A stretch of DNA of 64,000 nt from Anniella stebbinsi (Eukaryota > Chordata > Lepidosauria > Squamata > Anniellidae). Where the stretch lies: NCBI GenBank assembly GCA_029215795.1, contig JARDYH010000001.1:232093654-232157653 (forward strand). Direction: 5' to 3'. Each line of letters starts with the position of its first letter. Within the stretch, counting starts at the first letter, position 1. Below, in pieces: positions 9,605-20,652 of the stretch. The position numbers were made by a program, and so were the translations under genes. Below the pieces are notes generated by a model. That model was not told the origin of the DNA. It saw only the letters and a list, made by a program, of their open reading frames with translations, and did no database searches.

Positions 9605-11469
9605 ATTCATTAAACAAAAAACCTACGGTTTACAAAAACAATGTTAAGGCTCTACAGTTTCCAACCAAGCACCAAAAAGCAGGGAAACTGGGAGTTAAGG
9701 CTCGCAAGCCTTAACGCCACATCCTCCCTAAGGAGGCAGAAAGTGCAAGTGAAATTCTCATTCTCCCAAAGCAGATAAACCATGAGGACAGGGTGGAGAA
9801 TATGATATGCAGAGGTGACTGTGAGGTTGTGGAAAACTGATCACGAACAACTTAGGGCCACCTACTTCTCTTTTTTGGTTTAGAGCAGCCCTTCCCCAAC
9901 CTGGTGCCCTCCAAAGGTGTTGGACTACAACTCCCATCATTGCAAGTCAGTATGTCCCATGGGACTTGTCATCTCAAAAATCTAGATATGCAATTTGATA
10001 TGCAGAGGTGACTATGGGGTTGTGGGAAATGATGATGAACAACTTAGGACCAGCTACTTCTCATTTCCTAGAGCATCTCCTTATGTTGAGAGTTGCAACC
10101 CAACACATCTGACAGGCACCAGGTTGGGGAATGTTGTTCAAGAACAAGGGAAGGCAGAATGTAGATCTCCAGATGTTTTGGAATTCAACTTGTAAAAGCC
10201 CCTATCAGCATGGGCAGTGAGCAGGAATGCCGCGAGTTGATGTCCAAATCATCAGGATAGATCTATTTTCTGCCCACATCTGTACTAAAGTATGATGTTT
10301 TCCAGCATTAAGATATGTGATCAATCAAGGAACTACAAAAGAGCTGCATCACTTTAAATAAACTGTCAAAACCAAATGAAACAATAATGAATGAATCTTG
10401 AACACCTAATCCAGATAGCCCTTCAGACATCAACATAAGTTTTCAACACATGGCATAGGATGTCTGTTTCTTGAATATCAGATAAAGGATTTCTCTTACT
10501 TGTTCAGCAGTGTGAGATCAAAGGCAGAGCTACCACCTAATACTTTCATGTGTAAGTATTATTTTAAAATTAAGTATGAATTGGTTTTGTCTTCTCCATA
10601 ACACATAACATGGGAGTTACAGTGCAACACATCTGGGGAGCACCAGGCTGGAGAAGGTTGACTCCTATACATGTCTTCTCAGAAGCCAGTGCCATTGAAT
10701 TCACTAGAGCTTTCTCCCAAGAGGTATAGGATTGCAAACTAATCTCATCTGAAAGTTGTTCAAGACAGCCAAACTAAACCTCTTCTGCTCTGCTGTTGCT
10801 TTGATGAGATGATGTATTGTGCAGGGATTGTGGGGAGTGAACAGTATATTTTTTATAAATACATTTTAAGAAAAAAAACATTGGTTCTTTGAAAGGCAGG
10901 ATATTGACCAAAAGTTGGAAATGCTGGCACATGCTCGGGTTCTAGATCTGTAATGAATAGTGCCCCTTTTGTTATCAAAAGTGCTGTTATATGCGAGATG
11001 TGTGTGAGAGAAAAGTATTGGGCAGACCCTGTATTTGGTAAGGGTATGACACACCATTCCCCATCCTGCTGCCCTCCAGGTGTTTGAGATGACAAGTCCC
11101 AGCATTCCTGACCATGAGACATACTGACTTGCAATGATGGGAGTTGTAGTCCAACACCTTTGGAGGGCACCAGGTTGGGGAAGGGCTGCTCTAAACAAAA
11201 AAAGAGAAGTAGGTGGCCCTAAGTTGTTCATGATCAGTTTTCCACAACCCCACAGTCACCTCTGCATATCATATTCTCCACCCTGTCCTCATGGTTTATC
11301 TGCTTTGGGAGAATGAGAATTTCACTTGCACTTTCTGCCTCCTTAGGGACGATGTGGTGTTAAGGCTTGTGAGCCTTAACTCCCAATTTCCCTGCTTTTT
11401 GGTGCTTGGTTGGAATCTGTAGAGCCTTAACATTGTTTTTGTAAACAGTAGGTTTTTTGTTTAATGAAT
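9605..11469. repeat. Long inverted repeat (two arms of about 380 bp)
   Basis: The arm at 9605-9980 is repeated in inverse orientation at 11086-11469. Translated frames across the arms (9758-9940 minus, 11134-11316 plus) differ at only 2 of 60 residues, so the arms are very similar. The left arm lacks about 12 bases present in the right near its inner end. Each arm includes the dispersed module GGGAGTTGTAGTCCAACACC. The 1.1-kb spacer contains a third partial copy in the left-arm orientation reversed (about 9995-10140). No transposase is visible in the spacer. Confidence 0.85.
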
Positions 11470-11605
11470 TTCATGGCTTTGTGTAACGGATGACTGGATA
11501 TTATACAGTTGACAACCAAGCCAGCGTCAGCCAGGATGTTATACCATCTTGACATCCAATATAAAATCAAAGCTAGTGTTATGTGTTGAACTCACTTTTA
11601 ACATT

Positions 11606-12335
11606 AATAAATCAACCAAAATGCTTGCATCTCCCTCATTTTTAAAGATAAAGAGATGAAACCTGGCATCATGGTAGTTCTTAAGTAGGGATATAGCTAT
11701 GCCAAGTATGAAGCAGATCCGTTCATGCCTTGATTTTTAGGAATGTTTTAAAGTTCAAATAGAAATCTCTTTGGGGTCCAGGATCTTGAGCAGTACAAGT
11801 TTTAAAAATGAAATTAAAGATAAAGAGATGAAACTTGGCACCATGGTAGCTCTGAAGTAGGGATTTAGCCATGCCAAGTTGGAAGCAGATCCGTTCATCC
11901 CTTGATTTTTAGAAATGTTCAAAACTTCAATTTAATTTTTTTAATTAACTAAAATGCTTACAATTCCATCATTTTTAAAGATAAAGGGATGAAACTTGAC
12001 AGCATGGTAGCTCTTAAGTAGGGATTGAGCCATGCCAAGTTGGAAGCAGATCGGTTTATGCCTTGAGTTTTAGGATTTTTTTTTAAAACTTCAAACCCAA
12101 TACTCCTCTTTGGGGTCTAGGGCCTTGAGCAGTACATTAAAGAAAAAGAAAGTAAAGATGAAGAGATTAAACTTGGCACCATGGTACCTCTTAAGTAAGG
12201 CTTTAGCCATGCCAAGTTGAAAGCAGATTGGTTCATGCCTTGAATTTTAGAAAAAAAAATGAAGTCAAACTTTAAAAAAATATATCCTAAAAATCAAGGC
12301 ATGAACCGATCTGCTTCCAATCTGGCATGGCTCAA
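11606..12335. repeat. Tandem array, four units plus inverted partial
   Basis: A unit of about 165-175 bp occurs four times, marked by AAAGATAAAGAGATGAAACY at about 11645, 11818, 11980 and 12158, each followed by TTAAGTAGGG, GCCATGCCAAGT and GAAGCAGATC. A partial inverted unit follows at 12283-12335 (AAAATCAAGGCATGAACCGA). Single units occur at 17592-17722 and 52268-52420, inside a related older element, so this array may be an amplified piece of that element. Confidence 0.85.
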
Positions 12336-12339
12336 TTCC

Positions 12340-12922
12340 AGGGTGACCACTGGGGTGTGGCCTAGTGGCTAAAGTGTTGGACTGGGAGCTGGGAGATCTG
12401 GGTTCTACTCCCCACTTAGCCATGGAAACCCATTGGGTGACTTTGGGCCAGTTGCAGACTCTCAGCCCAACCCACCTCACAGGGTTGCTGCTGTGAGGAT
12501 AAAATGGAGAGGAGGAGGATTATGTATGCCACCTTGGGTTTCTTGGCAGAAAAAAAGGTGTGATATAAATGCAATAATAAATTTTAAAAAAACTGTCATG
12601 ATTTCCCCAGATTTCTCCTGGTTTTTGTTCTATCCTCAGTGTCAGGGGGGATTTTATGCAATAGTCTATAATGACCTGGAATTACACGCTTTCCCTTTTA
12701 AGGCCACCACTAGCGTGGCAGGGGGGAATGACATGCTTTCTGGAGGTGTCATTCCCAGACATTATAGAAAATGGCCTGATTGGAGCAGTGGGGTGGGGGT
12801 GAGAATGACATGCTTTCCTCTCCTCTGCTCCAATTGGGGACTTTAAGGTGGCCCCAGAAAGCAATTTTCCTGCCACCCACTAGGTGTCCTCTTTTTTGGT
12901 TTCCCAAATATGGTCACCCTAC
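12340..12922. mobile_element. hAT-type remnant hosting a SINE
   Basis: The left side reads AGGGTGACCA at 12340 and the right side TATGGTCACCCTA at 12910-12922, so a pair of GGTGACC ends encloses the SINE at 12351 and about 330 bp of other sequence. The ends match the 319-bp MITEs elsewhere, but the body differs. Enclosure by one element is inferred. Confidence 0.5.
12351..12585 (+). mobile_element. Sauria-type tRNA-derived SINE
   Basis: The 5' part is tRNA-like with an A-box-like GTGGCCTAGTGG (12357-12368) and a B-box-like GGTTCTACTCC (12401-12411). The body contains TTGGGCCAGTTGC, CCCACCTCACAGGGTTGCTG and GTGAGGATAAAATGGAG, and the 3' end is AAATGCAATAATAAAT. This order matches the lepidosaurian Sauria SINE family, transcribed by RNA polymerase III and mobilised by a partner LINE. 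The B box is slightly off consensus. It is the strongest lineage marker in the window. Confidence 0.88.
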
Positions 12923-13106
12923 TCAGTTCTTGCACAGGCTGCATTTCCATCCCTAGATATTTACTCAAAAGTAAGACCCATTGAATTTCCTTGGTTCTTG
13001 AAAAGCAACACACTTGCTTTTAGATTTGCCAGTCTTAGAATTCTGTGTGTGCTATGAATGCCTGCTCTGTCTGTCCCTATAGTTTCCTGCAAGGTCCAGC
13101 CAGGGG

Positions 13107-13417
13107 TAGGCTGACCATATGAAAAGGAGGACAGGGCTCCTGTAACTTTAACAGTTGTAGAGAAAAGGGAATTTCAACAGGTGTGATTTGTATGCAGTTA
13201 GTTCCTGGTGAAATTCCCTCTTCATCACAACAGTTAAAGGTGCATGCACTATACTAGAGTGACCATATACAAAAGAAGGCAGGGCCCCTGCAACTTTAAC
13301 TGTTGTGATGAAGAGGGAATTTCACCAGGAACTAATTGCATACAAATGACACTGGCTAAAATTCCCTTTTCTCTACAACTGTTAAAGTTATATGAGCCCT
13401 GTCCTCCTTTTCATATG
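13107..13417. mobile_element. Palindromic hAT-type MITE, copy 1
   Basis: The left end is TAGGCTGACCATATGAAAAG and the right end is its inverse, ending early at CATATG. The body is four inverted units that end in ACTTTAACTGTTGTGATGAA or its inverse. Flanks GCCAGGGG and CCCAGGGG match at 7 of 8 bases, consistent with hAT insertion and loss of the last 9 or so bases on the right. Confidence 0.8.
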
Positions 13418-13978
13418 CCCAGGGGAAGCCAGTAAATTAAACCCAGGGGTGGAGGGAGGGATTCCCTCAAGTTCATCTGACAGCAGATTCTATAGAACAT
13501 GGACCTTCCAGGAGTGTTGAGGGTGGATTTCTGGCAGAACCAGCCAGGCAACTTTATGGCTTGTTAGTCCCTCCATTTGGTAGCCCACAGAGTACCTGCC
13601 TCATAAGGCAAATGGCCACATGAGAACTGTTATTATGGCCTGCTACTTTGTTTGTCTTTAGTAGTCTGTGGTCCAGATCTCTTCAGAAGGGGGAATAGTG
13701 TTTTGTGGTTGGGGTCAGTCTAAATTATCTGCAGGGGTCCCTTACTCAGTGCCTCTGATAGCAAAGAGATTGAGGATTTTCCCCAACTCTGTTACTCTTG
13801 AAGTTACTAGGCCTGTTGAAAATAGATTTTATAACATAAGCATGAAAACAGTGAATACCCCTTTTAACTTGTTAAACCAATGAAAACATGCCACACAAGA
13901 AGTCTTAAGATATGAATGGTTTATAAAGAAAAGTAAATGCAAAAGAACATCAGATGCAGAAGTGAAATCTGAAACATT

Positions 13979-14620
13979 ACTAGTAGTAGTAGTAGTAGTT
14001 GTAGTATTATCCTGCCTTTTGCCCAATGCTGGGCCTCAGGGCAGCCTTACAAAACTAAAACATATACAGCTAAAACCTATAAATAGGAATATACTAGGCT
14101 GACCATATGAAAAGGAGGACAGGGCTCATGTAACTTTAACAGTTGTAGAGAAAAGGGGATTTCAGCCAGTGTTATTTGTATGCAATTAGTTCCTGGTGAA
14201 ATTCCCTCTTCATTACAACAGTTAAAGTTGCAGGGGCCCTGCCTTCTTTTGTATATGGTCACTCTAGTATAGTGCCTGCAACTTTAACTGTTGTGATGAA
14301 GAGGGAATTTCACCAGGGACTAATTGCATACAAATGACACTGGCTGAAATTCCCTTTTCTCTACAACTGTTAAAGTAACATGTGCCCTGTCCCCCTTTTC
14401 ATATGGTCAGCCTAAATATACAAAAGTTAAAAATATAATTAAATACTTTTCAATATTAAAGCATTTTAAACATGTTAAATACATAACAATTTAAAAGTCA
14501 AAGGTATAGACAGAGGTCCAGATTATTTGCCAAAGGCCTGCTGGAACAAAAAAGGGTTTGTCTGCATCCAAAAACACATCAAGGAGGGAGCCAGTGTAGA
14601 CTGCAAGGATTAGAAAGAAA
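13979..14620 (-). mobile_element. CR1/L2-group LINE 3' end split by a MITE
   Basis: A (TAG)n tract at 13979-13999 is followed by TATTATCCTGCCTTTTGCCC and GCTGGGCCTCAGGGCAGCCT, the same 3' UTR as at 63060-63110. The LINE continues after the MITE at 14095-14413, with CAAGGAGGGAGCCAGTGTAG at about 14580-14598. The MITE therefore inserted after the LINE. Confidence 0.65.
14095..14413. mobile_element. Palindromic hAT-type MITE, copy 2
   Basis: This complete copy runs from TAGGCTGACCATATGAAAAG to TTCATATGGTCAGCCT. Flanks GAATATAC (14087-14094) and AAATATAC (14414-14421) match at 7 of 8 bases, the size expected for hAT target duplication. It has the same four-unit palindromic body as copies at 13107 and 36288 and no coding capacity. 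Confidence 0.85.
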
Positions 14621-15753
14621 ATCCATGTGTGTACACTATGCAAAATAAACGACAGCTCAACTGTTTCTAAACCTTATTAGAAAAACAGGGTGACTAGGCC
14701 AAAACCAATGTTGTAGGCCCAGAAGCACTTTGAAAGGTTTCAACGTTGTACTTAAAACTTAACACCGGCCCAAACTAATTAAATGAAGTGTTTGAAGCTT
14801 TCAACTTATAGCAGTATGGACCAAACTCTTAGAAAAGAGGGAAGGAGCACTGTGTGTGTATGGGGTGGGGGGGATAGAAAGAAAGGTATAGCCACCTATT
14901 CCCAGGAGAGATCTGAAGATCATGTTGTCATGGATCCAGAGGAACCACACCCTGCTTCACCAGGGAGCAAAAGAGCAAACTGCCCTTATGAAGATAGCCC
15001 AAAATACTCTCAGAGCCAAAGGAATGCATGTTCCAGAAGAGAACAGAGAAACTCTTCTTCTTCACTCAAAAGGTCTGTGCTATAGAGGCAGCGGCCATTT
15101 CACTCACCCACCCCACATTCTAAGGCAGGAGGGAGGGGGGAGAGCGACGCTACTGAGCGTGTGTCAGTGTTGCGTTATGAGGGAAGATGGCCGCCTCATC
15201 GACTTGAATGAGAGGTTAAAATAGTCCTTAAAAGTCAACCGAAGGGAATTTTTAAAAAACGAAAAGCTTTCCATCAACTACAGTCAAGGAGGGAGAAGAC
15301 CCCACCACTGGATTAGTTAATAAGGCTCTAGAAATTATGCAAATTGAGAGCACAAAAAGTCTCAACCCGGAAGTAAATTTTACAAAAGCAGGGAGAGAGG
15401 TTTGTATTCCTTTTCTACCTTAAACTGCTCTCCTTCCCTCAATCTTTCACCAATCTTCTTGAAATTTTCAGGTAATGTAAAACAAACATTTCTTCCTGGC
15501 ACCTGTAAATTTCAGAAAGGTTGATGAAACAATATCGATTTTATGGCTGTTAGAATGACCCCCCTCCCCAATTATCACTTTAACATGGCGGAATGTGTTT
15601 TTTACTGATGGCCCTTAACAATGGAGGCACAGCTGTACCTCCATTAATATAGAATGCATCGCTACAAGATGTGGCCATGCCAATAAATCGGATGGCTATG
15701 GAATTAGGCCAGTCATGGAGGAAATAGCAGTTTTTAGCCATGATAGCTCAACA
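14621..15753. other. No gene seen
   Basis: Two plus frames of 100 codons (14783-15085, 14922-15224) overlap and carry no recognised motif; their codon content looks random. A short CpG-bearing patch occurs near 15120-15200. No transposon end identified. Confidence 0.4.
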
Positions 15754-16211
15754 CTGGCTATGTCCACACCAGGGATTTATCCTGGGGTCGTCCCTAGGTC
15801 ATCCCTGTGCATCCACATGACGCACAGCGGAACATGGGGATGACCTAGGGACGACCCCAGGATATGCCGGGATAGCGGAAACCAGGGATGAAAACGGGAT
15901 AGCGGAAAACGGGCACAGAACAGTGCAGGGTGGCTCCGTGTCCATGGGGGTGGGGGTTGGGGAAAGCAATTTCACCATCGCCAGGATGGCAGTTGGGGTT
16001 GGGAGCAGGTTTTTTTTCATTTACCCTTCCCACAGATCATGGCTGCATGGCTCCTCTTCATTTTTTAAAAAATGGTGTCCACGATGCCTGCAACATTCCT
16101 TTACCTCCTGGGATGTCACATTTGCATTTGGACTCGGGGGGGGGGGATTGCGGAAGCAGGTAAGTCCGTGATCCTTCCTCCTTCTACATCCTTAGGTATA
16201 GACATGCCCAC
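15754..16211. mobile_element. Putative MITE with inner palindrome
   Basis: Left end TGGCTATGTCCACACC and right end GGTATAGACATGCCCA are imperfect inverted repeats. Near the left is a strong hairpin (15779-15862) pairing TATCCTGGGGTCGTCCCTAG with CTAGGGACGACCCCAGGATA. Frames crossing it are shadows of the palindrome. No clear target duplication. Confidence 0.55.
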
Positions 16212-17483
16212 TGTCTCCAGGTCCAGAGGCAAATACATCTCTGAATACCAGCTGTAAGAAAGAGTAGGGGATATCTGTTATCTTCATATCTCTGGTTGGT
16301 TACTGTGGGAAACAGGATGATGACTAGATATTGGACCTGTAGTCTGATCTGCCAGTGCTCTTCTTATCTTCTAGATGTAAATGATATGAACAGAAACACC
16401 CTATTTAAATAGGTCTACTATTTCTGAAATGTCACCAACTCACCTTATTTACATAAAAGGTTAAAATGTAGTATTTAGGTGATTTGACTTCAAAAATGGA
16501 GGCTGCCCACTATGATACATTGGTGCAAATGAGAGTTAGCCCCCACTTACACATGCACTGACCCATGTGGCAGCCACTTGCTCACGGTGCTTACCCTTGA
16601 GGTTGCAGCATGTGTGTGAATTCAAAGTCATATAGATGGGCCCTATTGGACAAATCTTTCCCACCTGCTCTGCACATTTTTGCTTGGCAAGGTCTAACAC
16701 ACATGTTTATTGAAGACATGCATTTTTTTTTATCTGCAGCCTTTGATTGTGATCCAGTAATGTAGTATCACATATGCAAAAACAGGATTCTCCAGCAGTT
16801 GGTTAAAGGCAACTTTGCTCTATCAGCAACAGCTGTTGAAACTGCAGCCTCTGTTTTTTTGACAGAAATAAGCAGGAGGTGAAACAGCAGACCTGTTCTC
16901 ACATGCTCATATACCACTGGATTCCCATCACTTGATTCTACGCTGCACTTGGTGACTGGCAACCAAATGGGTGAAATACCACTCCATGGAAAAACATTGC
17001 AGTCCTACCACAGAGATGTCACTCACGTCAGAGTGACGTCTTTAGAGTAGGACTGTCTTATCTGTGGGGTCAGATCTGTGATGGTTCATGTTCACATGCA
17101 AATCCTCATTTGCTATAGCTTTCATGAGATTATGACTTCTAAGTAGAATTGTACAGGATTGCACAATTAATGCTGTAAACAACTCAAATTAAAGTTGGTG
17201 AAGGGCAGTGTAAAATCATTTAAACAACCAAACTGACAAACAAACAAATATAAACTTGGGTTTCTGTGTTGGTTTTATCAGCTCTTTTCATACACGTGAT
17301 ACTCTTGACTTCAGCAATTTCAGATGTTGTCTGCTTCTTTCCACAAAGAGATGTAATATCAGCAAAGCTCCTTCTCTTGCAAGTATTGGGTTGTATCCTA
17401 TGGGTTTTTATCTAATGTTAGTCAAACTTAAGTCCAATTCCTTTCAACAGGTCCATTCTAAGTAGGACTACCACTGGATACTA
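16212..17483. other. No gene seen; diffuse old repeats possible
   Basis: I find no ORF with domains. The piece at 17390-17470 resembles the short CCTATG / AAGTCC palindromic MITE family but is badly decayed. CACTCACGTCAGAGTGACGTC at 17020-17040 is a short perfect palindrome with two CRE-like (TGACGTC) words. Confidence 0.4.
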
Positions 17484-17591
17484 GGGGTATTCAGGGTGGA
17501 GCTCCGATGAGGCAATTCTCCTGACTGATTTTCAGAGGGGGTCTGTCACTCCGCACCATTGGTTTACTCATTGGAAATAGTGTGGTTACCC

Positions 17592-17722
17592 GTTTTTGGA
17601 ATTAACAAAAATGCTTACATCTCCATCATTTTTAAAGATAAAGAGATGAAACTTAAGTAGGGCTTTAGCCATGCTAAGTTGGAAGCAGATCCCTGCATCC
17701 CTTGGTTTTTAGGATTTTTTTT
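17592..17722. repeat. Single copy of the 11.6-kb tandem unit
   Basis: Shares AATGCTTACATCTCCATCAT, AAAGATAAAGAGATGAAACT and GGAAGCAGATCCCTGCATCC with the array at 11606, with one internal deletion (GGCACCATGGTAGCT missing). Confidence 0.8.
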
Positions 17723-17818
17723 AAATTTCCCCCCTCACACACACACACACACACACACACTTCAGATGCTCTTCATCTTCTCTCAAGAGACCTTGTAGAA
17801 GTTTCAGAAACTAGAAAC

Positions 17819-18857
17819 TAGGGATGTGCATAGATGCAAAAATTGTATCAGAATTGGAATCGGAACTTCAGATTTTGTAAAGTATTGTATCGGAAAAATC
17901 AGAGGTCCATTGTATCACTTTGGATATGATACCGATACAATCGGAAGTTCTGATTCTGATATCAGACTGCCATTTTTGTTGTTTTCCCCATAGGCTTGCA
18001 TTGGGGGAAAAAAAGCTTTTCCCCAATGCAAGTATATGGGGAAAACACTGGACTGGCTCTCCCTCCCCCTCCCTTCCCCCACTCGCGCTCCTTACCTTCC
18101 ACCATCCTGCGCTGCCATCCGCTGCCATCCGCTAGTTCCTTGTACTGAGAATTAGGCTTTGCGGACTGGTTCTCAGTAGAGCAATGATGTGCCGGGTGAT
18201 GTCATTACCCAGAGCGTCGTCACTCTACTGAGAACCAGGCCTCAAAGCCTAATTCTAGTATGGAACCAATGGACAGCAGTGGATAGCAGCACGGGATGGC
18301 GGCAGGTAAGGGGGGACCTCCCCTTCCCTCTCCCCACTCACGCGTCTGACCTGCAGCCATCCCGTGCTGCCGTCCGTTGCTTCCCTATAACTGAGAAACA
18401 GGCCTTACGGCCTGTTCCACAATAGATCAATGGTGCGCCAAGTGATGATGTCACTCAGCACACCATCACTCTATTGTGGAACAGGCCACAAGGCCTGTTT
18501 CTCAGTAGTATGGAAGCAGCAGGTAGCAGTGGACGGCAGTGAGGAGGCAGCAGGTAAGGAATATAAGTTGGGGGAGAGAGGTAGGAAGAGGGAGGTCCCC
18601 ACTCACCTGCCGCCATGTTTTCCCCATAGACTTGCATTGGGGGAAAGCTTTCTTTTCCCCAATGCAAGCTTATGGAGAAACACCTTAAATGGAGGTCCGA
18701 TTCTCTGATTTTTTCCTGATATTAATCAGATCGAAAAGAATCGGATTGGGAGAAATCGGACCTCCTGCGGCCAACATCGGAATCGGACATCGGAAGTCTT
18801 ATTTCCTCCAATTTTAATTGGTATCAGACATTGGATCCAATATGATGCACATCCCTA
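17819..18857. mobile_element. Foldback hAT element, copy A (1,039 bp)
   Basis: Termini TAGGGATGTGCATAG and ATGATGCACATCCCTA are inverted repeats, and an exact 8-bp duplication CTAGAAAC flanks it (17811-17818, 18858-18865), diagnostic of hAT-type insertion. The body is a set of large GC-rich palindromes, for example around 18200 and 18455, plus a 60-base hairpin built on CTTGCATTGGGGGAAA, which recurs in the copies at 27940 and 58370. No transposase is encoded, so it is non-autonomous. Frames inside are palindrome shadows. Confidence 0.92.
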
Positions 18858-18909
18858 CTAGAAACCTCCTACAAAAATTGAAGTCCCCTATCTCCATGTA
18901 TGCAACAAG

Positions 18910-18954
<45 letters not shown>
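18910..18954. repeat. (AC)n microsatellite
   Basis: About 22 uninterrupted AC units; another (AC)n tract of 13 units lies at 17735-17761. Confidence 0.95.
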
Positions 18955-18956
<2 letters not shown>

Positions 18957-19467
18957 AATAACATACAAAGGGGAGCATGGACAGACACACACAGAGAAAA
19001 GAAAACCCAGCAAAGAGAGCTGATTCTGGCCGTGTTGTGAGAGGGAGAGGTTTTCTTTCTAGTTCCCCCTCCCCCCGCTCAAAATTAGGTGCACCCTCTC
19101 CTCTGCTGGTGGTGGTCCTTCCGAAGTGCAGGAGAAGTCAGGTGTGGGTGGTCTTGAAGCTCCACCCACACCCTCTCCTTCAAAACACAACTCTAGCACC
19201 TGGGATCATTTTCTTTTGGTGGTGGAGGATCCCAGGTATGCTAGATCTTAAGAGGCTGCACCCCCTTCAAGCCAGCGGTCAGTGCCAGGCTGGCAGCAGC
19301 AGCAGCAGTACGGTGGGCATTGCTCCCCCCACCACACTCAGAGGCAGGCCACACTGGACAAGTGGGGCAAAGGCAGAGGGGGCTTCAAAATGCCCCCAGA
19401 TAAAAAGGTGCTAGGAAAAGCTGATGGAACTTTCTTATTCCCGAGATGTTCAGTCAGGGAATACTTA

Positions 19468-20266
19468 TCAAATTTGCAGATGACACAAAATTGGGTGGGA
19501 TTGCTAATACCCTGGAAGACAGAAACAAACTTCAAAGTGATCTTGATAGACTGGAGCGCTGGCTGAAAACAACAGGATGAAATTTAATAGGGATAAATGC
19601 CAAGTTCTACACCTAGGAAAAAGAAGCCAAATGCACAGGTACAAGATGGGGGATACTTGGCTCAGCAATATAACAAGCGAGAAGGATCTTGGAATTGTTG
19701 TAGATCACAAGCTGAATATGAGCCAACAGTGTGATGTGGCTGCAAAACAAGCAACTGTTATTTTGGGCTGCATTAATAGAAGTATAGCTTCCAAATTGCA
19801 TAAGGTACTGGTTCCCCTCTATTCGGCACTGGTTAGACTCCATCTTGAGTATTGCATGCTGTTCTGGGCACCACACTTCAAGAAGAATGCAGACAAGCTG
19901 GAGCGTGTTCAGAGGAGGGCAACAATGATGATCAGGGGTCTGGAAGAGACTGAAAGAACTGGGCATGTTTAGCCTGGAGAAGAGAAGATTGAGGGGAGAG
20001 ATGATAGCACTCTTCAAATACTTGAAAGGTTGTCGCATGGCTGGGCATCAGGAAAGCCTTCCTAACTGTTAGAGCAATACAACAATGGAACCAATTACCT
20101 AGGGAGGTTGTGGTCTCTCCCACACTAGAGGCATTCAAGAGGCAGCTGGATAGCCATCTGTCAGGCATGCTTAAAGGTGGATTCCTGCATTGAGCAGGGG
20201 GTTGGGACTTGATGGCTTTATAGGCCCCTTCCAACTCTACTATTCTATGATTCTATGATTCTATGA
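19468..20266 (+). mobile_element. CR1 LINE, 5'-truncated, 3' complete
   Basis: The start encodes the RT active-site block FADDTKLGG, then the two overlapping frames give DLDRLERWLKT and KFNRDKCQVLHLGK, DLGIVVDHKLNMSQQ and LVRLHLEYCMLFWAPHFKK, all in the order of CR1 ORF2. One frameshift separates the blocks near 19575. At about 20038 the sequence jumps from LKGC-type coding sequence to the 3' UTR, a deletion of roughly one RT tail. The 3' end has three copies of the octamer ATTCTATG (20243-20266), the CR1 hallmark. 5' truncation is typical of target-primed reverse transcription. Confidence 0.93.
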
Positions 20267-20652
20267 GCCTCAGCCACATTGTGAAAGAACAGTGCTATGG
20301 GGCTTTCTTTTTATATAATTGCAATCCCTCCCCATAAGCAATGTGATTGGTGGGGGGACAGGGAGGAGACTGTGACTATTGGTTAGCCACAGGTGTCAAT
20401 TGCAAAACTACCCCTCCCTCCAGCAATAGGATCTTCCTAATATGGAAGTGTTCAGTTAGTTGTCCATCAACATAAAACGAGTCCTCAAGTTGCCTAAAAA
20501 ACCTTCGGATCCCTTTGGGGCTCCAAACGATCTTCTAACTGTATTGCGGGTTTCTGTCGGTTTTGAAACTGCCCTCTAACCACATCACGATTTCGGAGGT
20601 CTGTTGAAGGTGCATTGGACCTTTGGATTTGTGGTGCGGGGTGCACTCCCCT

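Larger units (their letters stand above)
17483..20652. mobile_element. Old hAT-like element with nested insertions
   Basis: The left end is TAGGGGTATTCAGGGTGGAG, the right end GTGCGGGGTGCACTCCCCTA. Flanks CTGGATAC and TTGGAGAT agree at 5 of 8 bases, a possible decayed 8-bp duplication. Inside lie a single dispersed unit (17592-17722), a foldback hAT (17819-18857), an (AC)n tract and a CR1 (19468-20266). The same order of ancient blocks, including GCAATCCCTCCCC and CTATTGGTTAGCCACA, occurs at 52108-54315, showing both loci are copies of one family. Confidence 0.6.

Noticed and set aside
11606..12335. CRISPR-like array
   Set aside because: Units of about 170 bp are contiguous tandem repeats without short direct repeats and unique spacers, and the genome is eukaryotic.
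17020..17040. CRE-like promoter palindrome with two TGACGTC words
   Set aside because: A single short site with no gene, no CpG island and no conserved context; chance is likely enough.
18977..19566. Plus frames of 94 and 145 codons as a host gene
   Set aside because: They lie in the old hAT-like element and run into the CR1; the composition is proline/serine-rich and irregular, and no conserved motif is seen.
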